A DNA stretch of 35,979 nt from Planococcus sp. A6 (GTDB taxonomy: Bacteria > Bacillota > Bacilli > Bacillales_A > Planococcaceae), in NCBI RefSeq assembly GCF_028823615.1, contig NZ_JAPEHT010000018.1, positions 1-35,979 on the forward strand, read 5' to 3'. The position numbers and the translations under genes are program-made. Position 1 is the stretch's first letter, and the number at the start of each line of letters is the position of its first letter. The notes beneath the pieces are model-generated. The model saw nothing but the letters and a program-made list of their open reading frames with translations, ran no database searches and had not been told where the DNA came from. Positions 9,093-17,612 of the stretch are shown in pieces.

Positions 9093-9866
9093 ATGAACAT
9101 TTATGTATTGGTAAAACGTACGTTTGACACAGAAGAAAAGCTGGTTGTCTCTGGTGGCCAGATTCAAGAAGATGGCGCTGAATTTATCATCAACCCATAT
9201 GACGAGTATGCGATCGAAGAGGCCATCACGGTCCGCGACGCTCACGGCGGCGAAGTGACAGTTGTCACAATCGGCGACGAGGAAGCTGAAAAGCAATTGC
9301 GCACAGCACTTGCAATGGGCGCTGATAAAGCGGTCTTGATCAATACAGAAGACGATGTTGAGGAAATGGACCAGTTTACGGCAGCATACATACTGGCAGA
9401 GTACTTAAAAGACAAAGAAGCGGACTTGATCCTAGCAGGAAACGTAGCTATCGACGGTGGTTCTGGACAAGTCGGACCGCGCGTAGCTGATTTGCTTGAT
9501 ATCAACTACGTAACGACAATCACAAGCCTTGAAATCGAAGGCGAAACAGTGAAAATCGTCCGTGATATTGAAGGGGATGCAGAAGAGCTTGAAACTTCAT
9601 TGCCTTTATTGGTAACAGCCCAGCAAGGCTTGAACGAACCGCGCTATCCATCTCTTCCAGGAATCATGAAAGCGAAGAAAAAACCGCTTGAAGAGCTTGA
9701 GCTCGATGATCTGGATATCGACGAAGAAGATGTAGAAGCGAAAACAGAAACGATCGAAGTATACTTGCCGCCGAAAAAACAAGCCGGCCGTATTTTGGAA
9801 GGCGAAATTCCAAGCCAAGTTTCTGAACTGGTCAGCTTGCTTCGCTCTGAAGCGAAAGTTATATAA
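9093..9866 (+). CDS. etfB: Electron transfer flavoprotein beta subunit
   Basis: A 257-aa EtfB beginning MNIYVLVKRTFDTEEKL, with the ETF beta signature region around VRDIEGDAEELETSLPLLVTAQQG and NEPRYPSLPGIMKAKKKPL, the latter being the loop that docks acyl-CoA dehydrogenases. With EtfA it takes electrons from acyl-CoA dehydrogenases and passes them to the quinone pool. No acyl-CoA dehydrogenase gene is in this window, so the partner must be encoded elsewhere. It is preceded by GGGAGG and lies 20 bp after fadB; etfA follows 49 bp later. Confidence 0.96.
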   Translation: MNIYVLVKRTFDTEEKLVVSGGQIQEDGAEFIINPYDEYAIEEAITVRDAHGGEVTVVTIGDEEAEKQLRTALAMGADKAVLINTEDDVEEMDQFTAAYILAEYLKDKEADLILAGNVAIDGGSGQVGPRVADLLDINYVTTITSLEIEGETVKIVRDIEGDAEELETSLPLLVTAQQGLNEPRYPSLPGIMKAKKKPLEELELDDLDIDEEDVEAKTETIEVYLPPKKQAGRILEGEIPSQVSELVSLLRSEAKVI

Positions 9867-9915
9867 ACGTACGCCAATCATTCATTTTCACATCTACTTA
9901 GGGGGTTAACGGACT

Positions 9916-10884
9916 ATGTCGAAAAAAGTATTAGTATTGGGCGAAACGCGTGAAGGCGCTTTGCGCAACGTATCATTTGAAGCAATTGCCGCAGCCAAGA
10001 AAATTTCAGGCGGCGGGGAAGTCGTTGCTGTCTTGCTTGGGGAAGCAGTGAGCGAGTTCGGAAACGAATTGGTAGCTTACGGCGCTGACCGTGTCATTAC
10101 GGTTGAGCACCCACACTTGAAATCTTATACATCTGACGGCTACGGCCAGGCATTCATGGCAGTTGTTGACCAGGAGCAGCCTGAAGCAATCGTCTTCGGC
10201 CACACTGCGGTCGGCAAGGACTTGTCGCCAAAAATCGCATCGAAATTGCAAACCGGCTTGATTTCCGATGTAACGGATATCGAAGGGGAAGGCGATGACG
10301 CTGTCTTCATCCGCCCGATCTATTCCGGTAAAGCATTTGAAAAAGTGAAATTGAAAGAAGACGGCGTTGTCTTCATTACAGTACGCCCGAACAACATCGC
10401 TCCGCTTGAGCGTGAAGAACGTTCTGGCGATGTATCGAGCTTGTCGGTCGATATCACGAACTTGCGCACGATCATCAAAAACGTCGTCCGCAAATCCGCA
10501 GAAGGCGTAGACCTTTCTGAAGCGAAAGTCATCATCGCTGGCGGACGCGGCGTCAAGAGTAAAGACGGATTCGAGCCATTGCAAGAACTGGCTGACCTTC
10601 TTGGCGGCGCAGTCGGAGCATCACGCGGCGCATGTGACGCAGATTACTGCGATTATTCCTTGCAGATCGGACAGACAGGGAAAGTCGTTACACCTGATCT
10701 CTACATCGCAGCGGGAATTTCCGGAGCGATCCAGCACATGGCGGGGATGTCCAACTCCAAAGTCATCGTTGCGATCAACAAAGATCCGGAAGCGAACATC
10801 TTCAAAGTAGCAGACTACGGAATCGTCGGAGACCTATTCGACGTCATCCCGTTGCTTACAGAAGAATTCAAGAAAGTCATGTAA
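9916..10884 (+). CDS. etfA: Electron transfer flavoprotein alpha subunit
   Basis: A 322-aa EtfA, the usual length. The N-terminal half resembles EtfB. The C-terminal FAD-binding domain shows AGGRGVKSKDGFEPLQELAD, GGAVGASRGACDADYC, GQTGKVVTPDLYIAAGISGA and IVAINKDPEANIF, all typical. Forms the heterodimer with EtfB and holds the FAD. GGGGG 13-17 bp before the ATG is the likely RBS. A strong terminator directly after the stop codon marks the end of the fadR-fadB-etfB-etfA transcript. Low use of rare codons and many Lys/Glu codons in AAA/GAA suggest a well-expressed gene. Confidence 0.96.
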   Translation: MSKKVLVLGETREGALRNVSFEAIAAAKKISGGGEVVAVLLGEAVSEFGNELVAYGADRVITVEHPHLKSYTSDGYGQAFMAVVDQEQPEAIVFGHTAVGKDLSPKIASKLQTGLISDVTDIEGEGDDAVFIRPIYSGKAFEKVKLKEDGVVFITVRPNNIAPLEREERSGDVSSLSVDITNLRTIIKNVVRKSAEGVDLSEAKVIIAGGRGVKSKDGFEPLQELADLLGGAVGASRGACDADYCDYSLQIGQTGKVVTPDLYIAAGISGAIQHMAGMSNSKVIVAINKDPEANIFKVADYGIVGDLFDVIPLLTEEFKKVM

Positions 10885-10890
10885 TCACAG

Positions 10891-10919
10891 CAGCCCGCAA
10901 TGTAGCGGGCTGTTTTTTT
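10891..10919 (+). terminator. Rho-independent terminator after etfA
   Basis: An 8-bp GC-rich stem CAGCCCGC / GCGGGCTG with loop AATGTA, followed by seven T. Confidence 0.95.
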
Positions 10920-11046
10920 GCGTGCCCCTGTAGCGGAATCTCCTACTCTTTAAATACATTGACTACATCAAACCCAGGCAGTTTAACGCCAACAACAGCC
11001 GGGTATGGAAGGACTAGGCAAATAAATAGCTAGCGTAAATCACGTC

Positions 11047-11055
11047 TGCTATAAT
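11047..11055 (+). promoter_or_regulatory. Extended -10 promoter of trxA
   Basis: TGCTATAAT (11047-11055) is an extended -10 with a perfect TATAAT, 39 bp before the trxA start. No convincing -35 is seen (TAGCTA at 17-bp spacing), which is common for TGn promoters. The rest of the 10920-11094 gap shows no gene. Confidence 0.65.
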
Positions 11056-11094
11056 CGAAATATAGTTTGGTTATCACTTAAGGAGGAATTATAC

Positions 11095-11409
11095 ATGGCA
11101 ATCGTTAAAGGAACAGATCAGAATTTCAAACAGGAAGTTTCAGAAGGTCTCGTATTGGTAGACTTTTGGGCAGCATGGTGCGGGCCTTGTAAAATGATCG
11201 CTCCAGTTCTTGAAGAACTTGATGCAGACATGGACGACAAAGTGAAAATCGTGAAATTGGATGTTGATGAAAACCAACAGACAGCTAGCGAATACGGCAT
11301 CATGTCCATCCCGACACTTCTTTTGATGAAAAACGGCGAAACAGTCGATAAAGTTGTCGGCTTCCGTCCAAAAGAAGCTTTGGCTGAATTGGTTGAAAAA
11401 CACGCATAA
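11095..11409 (+). CDS. trxA: Thioredoxin
   Basis: A 104-aa thioredoxin with active site WCGPC in [16 protein letters not shown] (about residues 22-37) and the conserved cis-proline loop [11 protein letters not shown]. Reduces protein disulfides in the cytoplasm with NADPH via thioredoxin reductase. AAGGAGG precedes the ATG, a very strong RBS. It is flanked by its own extended -10 promoter and its own terminator, so it is a monocistronic unit, in the same place as in B. subtilis (between etfA and uvrC). Confidence 0.98.
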   Translation: MAIVKGTDQNFKQEVSEGLVLVDFWAAWCGPCKMIAPVLEELDADMDDKVKIVKLDVDENQQTASEYGIMSIPTLLLMKNGETVDKVVGFRPKEALAELVEKHA

Positions 11410-11413
11410 TTCC

Positions 11414-11447
11414 AAAACCGGGTCCCATTCGTGGAACCCGGTTTTTT
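11414..11447 (+). terminator. Rho-independent terminator after trxA
   Basis: AAAACCGGGT / ACCCGGTTTT stem with a 12-base loop and a T run. Only 15 bp separate it from uvrC, which has no clear promoter, so partial read-through from trxA may supply uvrC. Confidence 0.9.
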
Positions 11448-11462
11448 AAATAGGGTGAGGAA

Positions 11463-13256
11463 ATGAAAAATGAAATGATTCAACATAAATTGGCAGTTTT
11501 GCCGGACCAGCCGGGCTGCTATTTGATGAAGGACCGCCAAGGGACAGTCATCTATGTCGGCAAGGCGAAAGTGTTGAAGAACCGTGTGCGTTCCTATTTC
11601 ACTGGCAGCCACGATACGAAAACACAGCGCCTCGTCAATGAAATCGAGGACTTTGAATACATTGTCACCTCTTCCGACAAAGAAGCATTGATCCTTGAAT
11701 TGAACTTGATCAAAAAGCATGACCCGAAATACAATATCCGCCTGAAAGACAATAAGACTTATCCGTATTTGAAAATCACGGGCGAACGCCATCCGAAATT
11801 GGTCATCACAAGACAGGTCAAAAAAGACAAAGGGAAATATTTTGGCCCTTATCCGAACGCCTATGCAGCGAGCGAGACGAAGAAGCTGCTGGACCGTTTG
11901 TATCCGCTCCGCAAATGCCATACGATGCCGGACCGCGTCTGCCTCTATTACCATCTCGGGCAATGCCTCGCGCCTTGCGTCAAACCGGTAGAGAAGGATA
12001 CGTACCGTGAAATGATCGACGGCATCAGCCGGTTCTTAAACGGCGGCTTCCGCGAAGTAAAGCAGGAGCTGACCGAGAAGATGAGCGAAGCGGCGGAGAA
12101 CCTGGAGTTCGAACGGGCGAAAGAATACCGCGACCAGATCAGCCACATTGAATCGGTCATGGAAAAACAGAAAATGGCCATGAACGATTTCACCAACCGC
12201 GATGTCTTTGCTTACGCTGTCGACAAGGGCTGGATGTGTGTGCAAGTATTTTTTGTGCGCCAAGGAAAGCTGATCGAGCGCGAAGTGTCGATGTTCCCGT
12301 TGTACCGCGACCCGGAAGAAGAATTTTTGACCTTCCTCGGCCAATTCTATGAAAAGCCGGATCATATCAAACCGAATGAAATCCTGTTGCCGGAAGCGGA
12401 AGATGAGGAATTCCTGAAAGAATGGCTCGGCGCGAAAGTGCTCGTCCCGCAGCGCGGCAAGAAAAAAGATTTGGTCTTGCTTGCGCGCAAGAATGCGGAC
12501 ATTGCCATCAAGGAGAAATTCCAGCTGCTCGAGCGCCAGGAAGAACGCACGGTCGGTGCCTGCAACGAATTGGGCGAAGCGATGAACATCCACACGCCGC
12601 TGCGCATCGAAGCATTCGATAACTCCCATATCCAAGGGGCGGATGCCGTGTCTGCGATGGTCGTCTTTATCGATGGCAAACCGTCGAAGAAAGATTACCG
12701 GAAATACAAGACGCGCTCAGCGCAGAAGCCTGATGATTATGCGGCGATGCGTGAAGTGGTCCACAGGCGCTACAGCCGCGTGCTGAAGGACGGCTTGCCG
12801 CTGCCCGACTTGATCATTATCGATGGGGGCAAAGGCCAGATCGAATCGGCGCGCGAAATCGTTGAAGACGAACTCGGCCTCGATATCCCGATTGCGGGTC
12901 TTGCAAAAGATGCCAAGCACCAAACATCCCAGCTGTTGTACGGCAATCCGGTCGAAATGGTGGAACTCAAGCGCACAAGTGAAGCGTTTTATTTATTGCA
13001 GCGCATTCAAGACGAAGTCCACCGATTCGTCATCACGTTCCACCGCCAATTGCGCGGCAAGAATTCGATTCAATCCGCGCTCGACGGCTTGCAAGGCGTC
13101 GGCCCGAAACGCAAGCAGCAATTGCTCAAGCATTTCGGCTCCGTCCGGAAAATCAAGGAAGCGAACGCCGGCGAGATTCAGCAGGCCGGCATCCCTGAGA
13201 AGCTGGCCGTGGAAATCGAACGGCATTTCAAAGAACAGCCGTTGCAACAAGAATAA
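11463..13256 (+). CDS. uvrC: UvrABC system subunit C (nucleotide excision nuclease)
   Basis: A 597-aa UvrC, which makes the two incisions around a DNA lesion after UvrA/UvrB loading. Domains in order: GIY-YIG nuclease at about 12-95 ([20 protein letters not shown]), a UVR motif that binds UvrB at about 200-235 ([20 protein letters not shown]), the RNase H-like 5' nuclease ([34 protein letters not shown]) and a C-terminal (HhH)2 DNA-binding region ([19 protein letters not shown]). The key Asp residues of the C-terminal nuclease are present. GGTGAGGAA precedes the ATG. The promoter of the following lysC leader overlaps the last uvrC codons. Confidence 0.98.
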   Translation: MKNEMIQHKLAVLPDQPGCYLMKDRQGTVIYVGKAKVLKNRVRSYFTGSHDTKTQRLVNEIEDFEYIVTSSDKEALILELNLIKKHDPKYNIRLKDNKTYPYLKITGERHPKLVITRQVKKDKGKYFGPYPNAYAASETKKLLDRLYPLRKCHTMPDRVCLYYHLGQCLAPCVKPVEKDTYREMIDGISRFLNGGFREVKQELTEKMSEAAENLEFERAKEYRDQISHIESVMEKQKMAMNDFTNRDVFAYAVDKGWMCVQVFFVRQGKLIEREVSMFPLYRDPEEEFLTFLGQFYEKPDHIKPNEILLPEAEDEEFLKEWLGAKVLVPQRGKKKDLVLLARKNADIAIKEKFQLLERQEERTVGACNELGEAMNIHTPLRIEAFDNSHIQGADAVSAMVVFIDGKPSKKDYRKYKTRSAQKPDDYAAMREVVHRRYSRVLKDGLPLPDLIIIDGGKGQIESAREIVEDELGLDIPIAGLAKDAKHQTSQLLYGNPVEMVELKRTSEAFYLLQRIQDEVHRFVITFHRQLRGKNSIQSALDGLQGVGPKRKQQLLKHFGSVRKIKEANAGEIQQAGIPEKLAVEIERHFKEQPLQQE

Positions 13257-13270
13257 CTTCGTGGTATTGT
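13242..13270 (+). promoter_or_regulatory. Promoter of the lysC leader
   Basis: TTGCAA (13242-13247), a 17-bp spacer and TATTGT (13265-13270). The -35 lies inside the end of uvrC and the start point would fall about 22 bp before the aptamer. An overlapping alternative -10 could be used. Confidence 0.5.
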
Positions 13271-13298
13271 ATTAACACAATTGAATCACTTGTAAAAA

Positions 13299-13469
13299 GT
13301 GATGATAGAGGAGCGGACGTCAATAGTAAGCATCCCGAGATTTGCAGAATCTGTGAAGGATGCCAAAAGGGACGCCCGCCGAAGTTTACGCGCACTGCTT
13401 GCGTGTATGCTGGTCCTGCATTTAAGAGATGCAGGGCTGTCAGAGTTTGACTCTGGAGGGCTATCTCAC
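13299..13469 (+). ncRNA. Lysine riboswitch (L-box) aptamer
   Basis: The leader of the aspartokinase gene shows the L-box landmarks. The closing helix P1 is GTGA-GATAG (13299-13308, one bulged T) pairing with CTATC-TCAC (13461-13469). The conserved core AGAGGAGCG, AGTAAGCATCC, GCCGAAG and the GGAGGGCTATC 3' side are in order. A terminator follows at 13498-13538. Lysine binding should favour the terminator and reduce synthesis of the lysine-sensitive aspartokinase II. Boundaries are by eye; a covariance-model scan (lysine riboswitch family) would fix them. Confidence 0.93.
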
Positions 13470-13497
13470 ATGGACGTTTGAAATCGTACATGAGAAG

Positions 13498-13538
13498 AGA
13501 GGTAGCTTGCCGGGCAATCGGCGAGTTGCCTCTTTTTT
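13498..13538 (+). terminator. Riboswitch-controlled terminator of lysC
   Basis: A 15-bp stem AGAGGTAGCTTGCCG / CGGCGAGTTGCCTCT (with G-U pairs) around GGCAAT, followed by seven T. This is the expression platform of the lysine riboswitch, 36 bp before the lysC start. Confidence 0.92.
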
Positions 13539-13574
13539 GTTGAGGGCCACTTACTTTAAGTGGGAGTGGAGAGA

Positions 13575-14801
13575 ATGACAACAATCGTAATGAAATTCGG
13601 CGGGACGTCTGTGGCGTCTCCGGAGAAAATCCTAGGCGTGGCAAGACGCGCCATCCAGGAAAAACAACAAGGCAAGCGCGTCGTCATCGTCGTCTCGGCG
13701 ATGGGCAAAACGACAGACACGCTGATTGGCCTAGCGGGAGAGATTTCGGCTGAGCCGCCAAAGCGTGAAATGGACATGCTGCTCGCGACAGGTGAACAAG
13801 TGACCATTTCACTGTTGGCGATGGCGTTCAAAAAACTCGGCCATGACGCCTTGAGTTTCACAGGCTGGCAGGCGGGCATCGAAACGGAATCCGTCCCGCG
13901 CAATGCGCGCATCGAGACGATCCATACACAGCGTTTGGAAGAGGCGCTCGACCTCGGCTTGTTTTGCGTGGTCGCAGGATTCCAGGGCGTCGACAAGAAC
14001 GGCAACATCACGACGCTTGGCCGCGGCGGGTCCGATACAACTGCTGTGGCGCTTGCCGGCGCACTAGGCGCGGAAAAATGTGAGATTTATACAGACGTTG
14101 ACGGAGTCTATACATCCGATCCCCGTTATGTCACAGGCGCCCGCAAGCTCGAACAAATTTCATACGACGAAATGCTCGAATTGGCCAATCTCGGGGCGGG
14201 AGTCCTTCATCCGCGAGCCGTAGAATTCGCCAAGAACAATCAAGTGCCCCTCTCTGTACGGGCCAGCTACTCGGATGAACCGGGAACTATCATTCAAGAG
14301 GTGATCACTGTGGAAAAAAATCTAATCGTGCGCGGCGTGGCATTCGAAAAAGACATCGCCCGCATCACTGTCAGTTACACAAAGCCATTCAACGGCTCGC
14401 TTGCCAATATCTTCACGAGTCTTGCGGATAACTTGATCGATGTCGATATCATCGTGCAAAGCATCAGTGAGGAGTTTCCGCCGTCTGTTTCTTTTTCAAT
14501 CAAAGAAGACAGCCTGGCAGAAGCTCAGCGCGTGTTGTCGGAAGCTCAAAAGCAAATCGGCTATAACGCCATCGATATCGAAACCGGCTTGGCGAAAGTG
14601 TCGATTGTCGGCTCCGGCATGGTGTCAAATCCCGGCGTCGCGGCAAAAATGTTCGATATTCTCCGCACGCAGGATGTGCCGGTGAAAATGGTCAGCACTT
14701 CCGAAATCAAAGTCTCTGTCGTCGTGCCGGCGAATGAAATGGAACGTTCGGCAAATGCGCTTCACGATGCATACGGACTGACGCCAGCGTCTGTCAGATA
14801 A
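13575..14801 (+). CDS. lysC: Aspartokinase II (lysine-sensitive), alpha subunit frame
   Basis: Phosphorylates aspartate, the first step to lysine, diaminopimelate, threonine and methionine. The 408-aa product has the length of B. subtilis LysC. The N-terminal kinase domain carries VMKFGGTSVASPEK, the GRGGSDTTAVALAGAL motif and YTDVDGVYTSDPR; two ACT domains follow from about residue 250 (IVRGVAFEKDIARITV, GLAKVSIVGSGMVSNPGVAA) and bind lysine. ATG 13575 is chosen with AGTGGAGAG just upstream; a GTG at 13560 lacks an RBS. Expression is controlled by the lysine riboswitch at 13299-13538, which points to lysine rather than threonine control. A separate in-frame start for the beta subunit lies at 14310. 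Confidence 0.96.
   Translation: MTTIVMKFGGTSVASPEKILGVARRAIQEKQQGKRVVIVVSAMGKTTDTLIGLAGEISAEPPKREMDMLLATGEQVTISLLAMAFKKLGHDALSFTGWQAGIETESVPRNARIETIHTQRLEEALDLGLFCVVAGFQGVDKNGNITTLGRGGSDTTAVALAGALGAEKCEIYTDVDGVYTSDPRYVTGARKLEQISYDEMLELANLGAGVLHPRAVEFAKNNQVPLSVRASYSDEPGTIIQEVITVEKNLIVRGVAFEKDIARITVSYTKPFNGSLANIFTSLADNLIDVDIIVQSISEEFPPSVSFSIKEDSLAEAQRVLSEAQKQIGYNAIDIETGLAKVSIVGSGMVSNPGVAAKMFDILRTQDVPVKMVSTSEIKVSVVVPANEMERSANALHDAYGLTPASVR
14310..14801 (+). CDS. lysC: Aspartokinase II beta subunit (internal start within lysC)
   Basis: B. subtilis lysC makes both an alpha subunit and, from an internal start, a beta subunit consisting of the C-terminal regulatory ACT domains. The same arrangement is visible here: AAGAGGTGA (14296-14304) lies 5 bp before an in-frame GTG at 14310, codon 246, opening a 163-aa product beginning VEKNLIVRGVAFEKD. 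This matches the position and size of the B. subtilis beta subunit (residues about 246-408, 163 aa). The ACT pair would associate with alpha in an alpha2-beta2 enzyme and bind lysine. The start is inferred from position and RBS. Confidence 0.75.
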   Translation: MEKNLIVRGVAFEKDIARITVSYTKPFNGSLANIFTSLADNLIDVDIIVQSISEEFPPSVSFSIKEDSLAEAQRVLSEAQKQIGYNAIDIETGLAKVSIVGSGMVSNPGVAAKMFDILRTQDVPVKMVSTSEIKVSVVVPANEMERSANALHDAYGLTPASVR

Positions 14802-14804
14802 GCT

Positions 14805-14831
14805 AAAAGCCCAGCCTAGCTGGGCTTTTTT
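14805..14831 (+). terminator. Rho-independent terminator after lysC
   Basis: AAAAGCCCAGC / GCTGGGCTTTT stem (11 bp) with a CTA loop, followed by T. It starts 3 bp after the stop codon. Confidence 0.95.
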
Positions 14832-14845
14832 GAATTGCCGAAAGT

Positions 14846-14863
14846 TTGTGTAAAAATTCACAA
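14846..14863 (+). promoter_or_regulatory. Rex-like (or Fnr-like) operator upstream of sdhCAB
   Basis: TTGTGTAAAAATTCACAA is an 18-bp near-palindrome that differs at one fixed position from the Rex consensus TTGTGAANNNNTTCACAA. The core TGTGT-N6-TCACA also differs by one base from the Fnr/CRP-type TGTGANNNNNNTCACA, so the binding protein cannot be settled by sequence alone. It ends 11 bp before the upstream sdh promoter's -35, and a perfect 12-bp palindrome TTCAAATTTGAA (14868-14879) overlaps that -35. Confidence 0.45.
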
Positions 14864-14874
14864 TTTGTTCAAAT

Positions 14875-14903
14875 TTGAAATCTTGCCATCACGGTCCTAT
14901 ATG
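14875..14903 (+). promoter_or_regulatory. Possible upstream (distal) promoter of sdhCAB
   Basis: TTGAAA (14875-14880), a 17-bp spacer and TATATG (14898-14903). A transcript starting here would carry a leader of about 270 nt holding the inverted repeats at 14917-14970. Confidence 0.4.
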
Positions 14904-14916
14904 AGCTTATAAAACC

Positions 14917-14970
14917 TCGAAACAGATGCCTGTATCTCGCCTGTTTCGAAATGAAAATATAGCTTTTCAT
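14917..14970 (+). repeat. Two tandem inverted repeats in the sdh leader
   Basis: TCGAAACAG (14917-14925) pairs with CTGTTTCGA (14941-14949) across 15 bases, and directly after it ATGAAAA (14951-14957) pairs with TTTTCAT (14964-14970) across TATAGC. No T run follows, so these are not standard terminators. They could be operators or RNA hairpins. The rest of the 351-bp gap 14832-15182 holds the proximal promoter and the sdhC RBS but no ORF. Confidence 0.45.
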
Positions 14971-15046
14971 GAATTCTTTCCTATTTAATATCCGCAAAAA
15001 CCTTCACAGACCCTAGACTGGATGCGCCTAAAAAGGTTTCCTTGCC

Positions 15047-15075
15047 TTGACGCTCCTAGAGGGGGGGAGTACAAT
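15047..15075 (+). promoter_or_regulatory. Proximal SigA promoter of sdhCAB
   Basis: TTGACG (15047-15052), a 17-bp spacer that contains a run of seven G, and TACAAT (15070-15075). The leader of about 100 nt contains TTTCCT/AGGAAA (15124-15140) and CATATTC/GAATATG complementary pairs. This is the best sdh promoter in the gap. Confidence 0.75.
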
Positions 15076-15182
15076 AAATATGTCATATTCTTGTACATGA
15101 TGCTTACAGCAACGTGAATATGTTTTCCTGATATAGGAAAGCTTTACGCTGCCAACTAATGTTTTTGAGGGGGGTAAAATTT

Positions 15183-15794
15183 TTGGATAACAATCGTGAA
15201 TTTTTAATGCGCAGGCTGCACTCTTTACTCGGGGTCATTCCAATCGGTTTGTTCTTGACGCAGCATTTGATCGTCAACCATTTCGCTACGCAAGGCGTGG
15301 AAGCGTTTAACCAAGCTGCCCACTTCATGGCAAATCTTCCATTCGTCATTTTCTTGGAGATTTTCGTCATCTACTTGCCGCTCATGTATCATGCTTTTTA
15401 CGGATTATACATAGCGTTCACGGCGAAAAACAACCCGGGGCATTACAGCTACATGCGTAACATGCTGTTTGTCGCACAGCGTTATACCGGGGTTTTCCTA
15501 GTGGTCTTTATCGCATGGCATATCTTCGAGACAAGATTCCAGGTAGCGATTGGAGCGGGTGAAGCAGATTTCAACATGATGGAAAACATCCTATCGAATC
15601 CGCTGATGTTCGCGTTCTACGTAGTAGGCGTCTTGTCCGCAACGTTCCACTTTGCGAATGGATTGTGGTCTTTCTTTGTAACGTGGGGAATCACTGTGTC
15701 AGCGAAAGCACAACGCTACTCAACTTATTTCACACTTCTAGTCTTTATTGTATTATCGATCATTGGTATCAGAGCATTGTTTGCATTCGTTTAA
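15183..15794 (+). CDS. sdhC: Succinate dehydrogenase cytochrome b558 subunit
   Basis: The 203-aa membrane anchor of succinate:menaquinone reductase (complex II), with five hydrophobic helices and the conserved His residues that ligate two b-type hemes (HSLLGVIPIGLFLTQH, YHAFYGLYIAFTA, WHIFETRF, HFANGLWSF). It is the single-anchor type found in Bacillus. The start is TTG at 15183, giving LDNNREFLMRRLHS, which aligns with the B. subtilis N-terminus MSGNREFYFRRLHS; GAGGGGGG (15167-15174) is 8 bp upstream. A frame opening 24 bp earlier would begin inside the RBS region. First gene of sdhCAB. Confidence 0.95.
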   Translation: MDNNREFLMRRLHSLLGVIPIGLFLTQHLIVNHFATQGVEAFNQAAHFMANLPFVIFLEIFVIYLPLMYHAFYGLYIAFTAKNNPGHYSYMRNMLFVAQRYTGVFLVVFIAWHIFETRFQVAIGAGEADFNMMENILSNPLMFAFYVVGVLSATFHFANGLWSFFVTWGITVSAKAQRYSTYFTLLVFIVLSIIGIRALFAFV

Positions 15795-15839
15795 GGATGT
15801 CCCAAACATTGGTGAATTAAAAGAGGAGTGAACACTACA

Positions 15840-17588
15840 ATGGCGAAAGGCAAAATTTCTATCGTCGGTGGGGGTCTAGCTGGCCTAATGGCAGCGATCA
15901 AAGTTGCCGAAGCAGGAGCACCTGCCGATCTATTTTCCATCGTTCCAGTTAAACGGTCTCACTCTGTGTGCGCACAGGGCGGCATTAACGGAGCGGTGAA
16001 TACAAAAGGTGAAGGGGATTCCCCGGCAATTCACCTGGATGACACCGTTTACGGCGGTGACTTCCTAGCTAACCAAAAGCCGGTCAAAGCGATGGCCGAT
16101 GCCGCACCTGGCATCATCCGCCTGCTTGACCGCATGGGCGTCATGTTCAACCGTACGCCTGAAGGGCTTCTTGACTTCCGTCGTTTCGGCGGCACGATGC
16201 ACCACAGAACGGCATTTGCCGGCGCGACAACGGGCCAGCAATTGCTATATGCACTTGATGAGCAAGTCCGCCGCTATGAAGTTGCAGGCTTGATCACGAA
16301 ATATGAAGGCTGGGAATTCCTGGGCCTCGTCATCGACGATGAAGGCGTTTCACGAGGAATCACTGCACAGAACTTGACGACAATGGAGATCAAATCGTTC
16401 CGTTCGGATGCCGTCATCATGGCAACTGGCGGACCGGGGATTATCTTCGGAAAATCCACAAACTCTGTCATCAACACAGGTTCTGCTGCGTCAATCGTGT
16501 ACCAGCAAGGCGCTTATTATGCGAACGGCGAATTCATCCAAATCCACCCAACAGCGATTCCTGGCGACGACAAGCTCCGCTTGATGTCAGAATCTGCACG
16601 CGGTGAAGGCGGACGGATCTGGACGTATAAAGACGGCAAGCCTTGGTACTTCCTGGAAGAGAAATATCCTGCATACGGAAACTTGGTCCCACGTGATATC
16701 GCAACACGCGAAATCTTCGACGTGTGCGTTAACCAAAAACTCGGCATCAACGGCGAAAACATGGTGTACTTGGACCTTTCCCATAAAGATTCGAAAGAAC
16801 TCGACATCAAACTGGGCGGCATCATCGAAATCTATGAGAAATTCACAGGCGACGATCCGCGTAAAGTTCCGATGAAGATTTTCCCGGCAGTCCACTATTC
16901 CATGGGCGGGCTATGGGTTGACGATCATCAGATGACGAATATCCCTGGCGTTTTGGCAGCAGGCGAATGTGATTATTCCCAGCACGGTGCGAACCGTCTA
17001 GGCGCAAACTCGCTCCTGTCAGCTATCTACGGCGGCATGGTCGCAGGACCGAATGCCCTTGAGTATGTCAAAGGCTTGGAAGTTCTTGCAGAAGACTTGC
17101 CAAACGATATTTACGCGAAGCACGAAGCTGAGGAACAGCGTAAATGGGATGAAATCTTGGCGCTTGACGGAACTGAAAATGCTTACGTCCTGCACAAGGA
17201 ACTTGGCGAATGGATGACGGACAACGTGACGGTCGTACGCTATAATGACCGCCTCGAAGAAACAGACCGCAAAATCCAAGAGCTTCTTGAACGCTTTAAC
17301 CACATCAGCATGACGGATACGCAACTTTGGAGCAACCAAGGCGCAATGTTTACCCGCCAGCTGAAAAATATGCTACATTTAGCACGTGTCATCACGATCG
17401 GTGCGTTGAAACGCAACGAAAGCCGCGGCGCACATTACAAGCCGGAATTCCCGGAACGTAATGACGAGGAATTCCTGAAGACGACTATGGCGAAATTCAA
17501 TGGTTATGATGCGCCGATCTTCCATTATGAAGAAGTCGACACTGGCTTGATCCCGCCACGCAAACGCGACTATTCCGCGAAAGCATAG
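15840..17588 (+). CDS. sdhA: Succinate dehydrogenase flavoprotein subunit
   Basis: A 582-aa SdhA (586 in B. subtilis). Oxidises succinate to fumarate with covalently bound FAD. The Rossmann motif ISIVGGGLAGLMAAIKVAE opens the protein. SHSVCAQGGINGA and the flavinylation-region HHRTAFAG are present, as are substrate-binding segments HPTAIPGDDKLRLMSESARG and HYSMGGLWVD. The ATG at 15840 is preferred by comparison with family N-termini; a GTG at 15828 overlaps the AGAGGAG ribosome binding site. sdhB follows 24 bp later. Confidence 0.97.
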   Translation: MAKGKISIVGGGLAGLMAAIKVAEAGAPADLFSIVPVKRSHSVCAQGGINGAVNTKGEGDSPAIHLDDTVYGGDFLANQKPVKAMADAAPGIIRLLDRMGVMFNRTPEGLLDFRRFGGTMHHRTAFAGATTGQQLLYALDEQVRRYEVAGLITKYEGWEFLGLVIDDEGVSRGITAQNLTTMEIKSFRSDAVIMATGGPGIIFGKSTNSVINTGSAASIVYQQGAYYANGEFIQIHPTAIPGDDKLRLMSESARGEGGRIWTYKDGKPWYFLEEKYPAYGNLVPRDIATREIFDVCVNQKLGINGENMVYLDLSHKDSKELDIKLGGIIEIYEKFTGDDPRKVPMKIFPAVHYSMGGLWVDDHQMTNIPGVLAAGECDYSQHGANRLGANSLLSAIYGGMVAGPNALEYVKGLEVLAEDLPNDIYAKHEAEEQRKWDEILALDGTENAYVLHKELGEWMTDNVTVVRYNDRLEETDRKIQELLERFNHISMTDTQLWSNQGAMFTRQLKNMLHLARVITIGALKRNESRGAHYKPEFPERNDEEFLKTTMAKFNGYDAPIFHYEEVDTGLIPPRKRDYSAKA

Positions 17589-17612
17589 CAATAAGAAGGG
17601 AGCTAATTTACC

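Noticed and set aside
9867-9915. FadR half-site (ATCATTCATTTT) between etfB and etfA
   Set aside because: Only one half matches and no symmetric partner is present; the gap lies inside an operon.
11118-11963. Long - strand frame of 281 codons opposite trxA and uvrC
   Set aside because: Antisense shadow of two clearly conserved genes across a terminator; biased amino-acid content (Phe, His, Ile rich) and no RBS.
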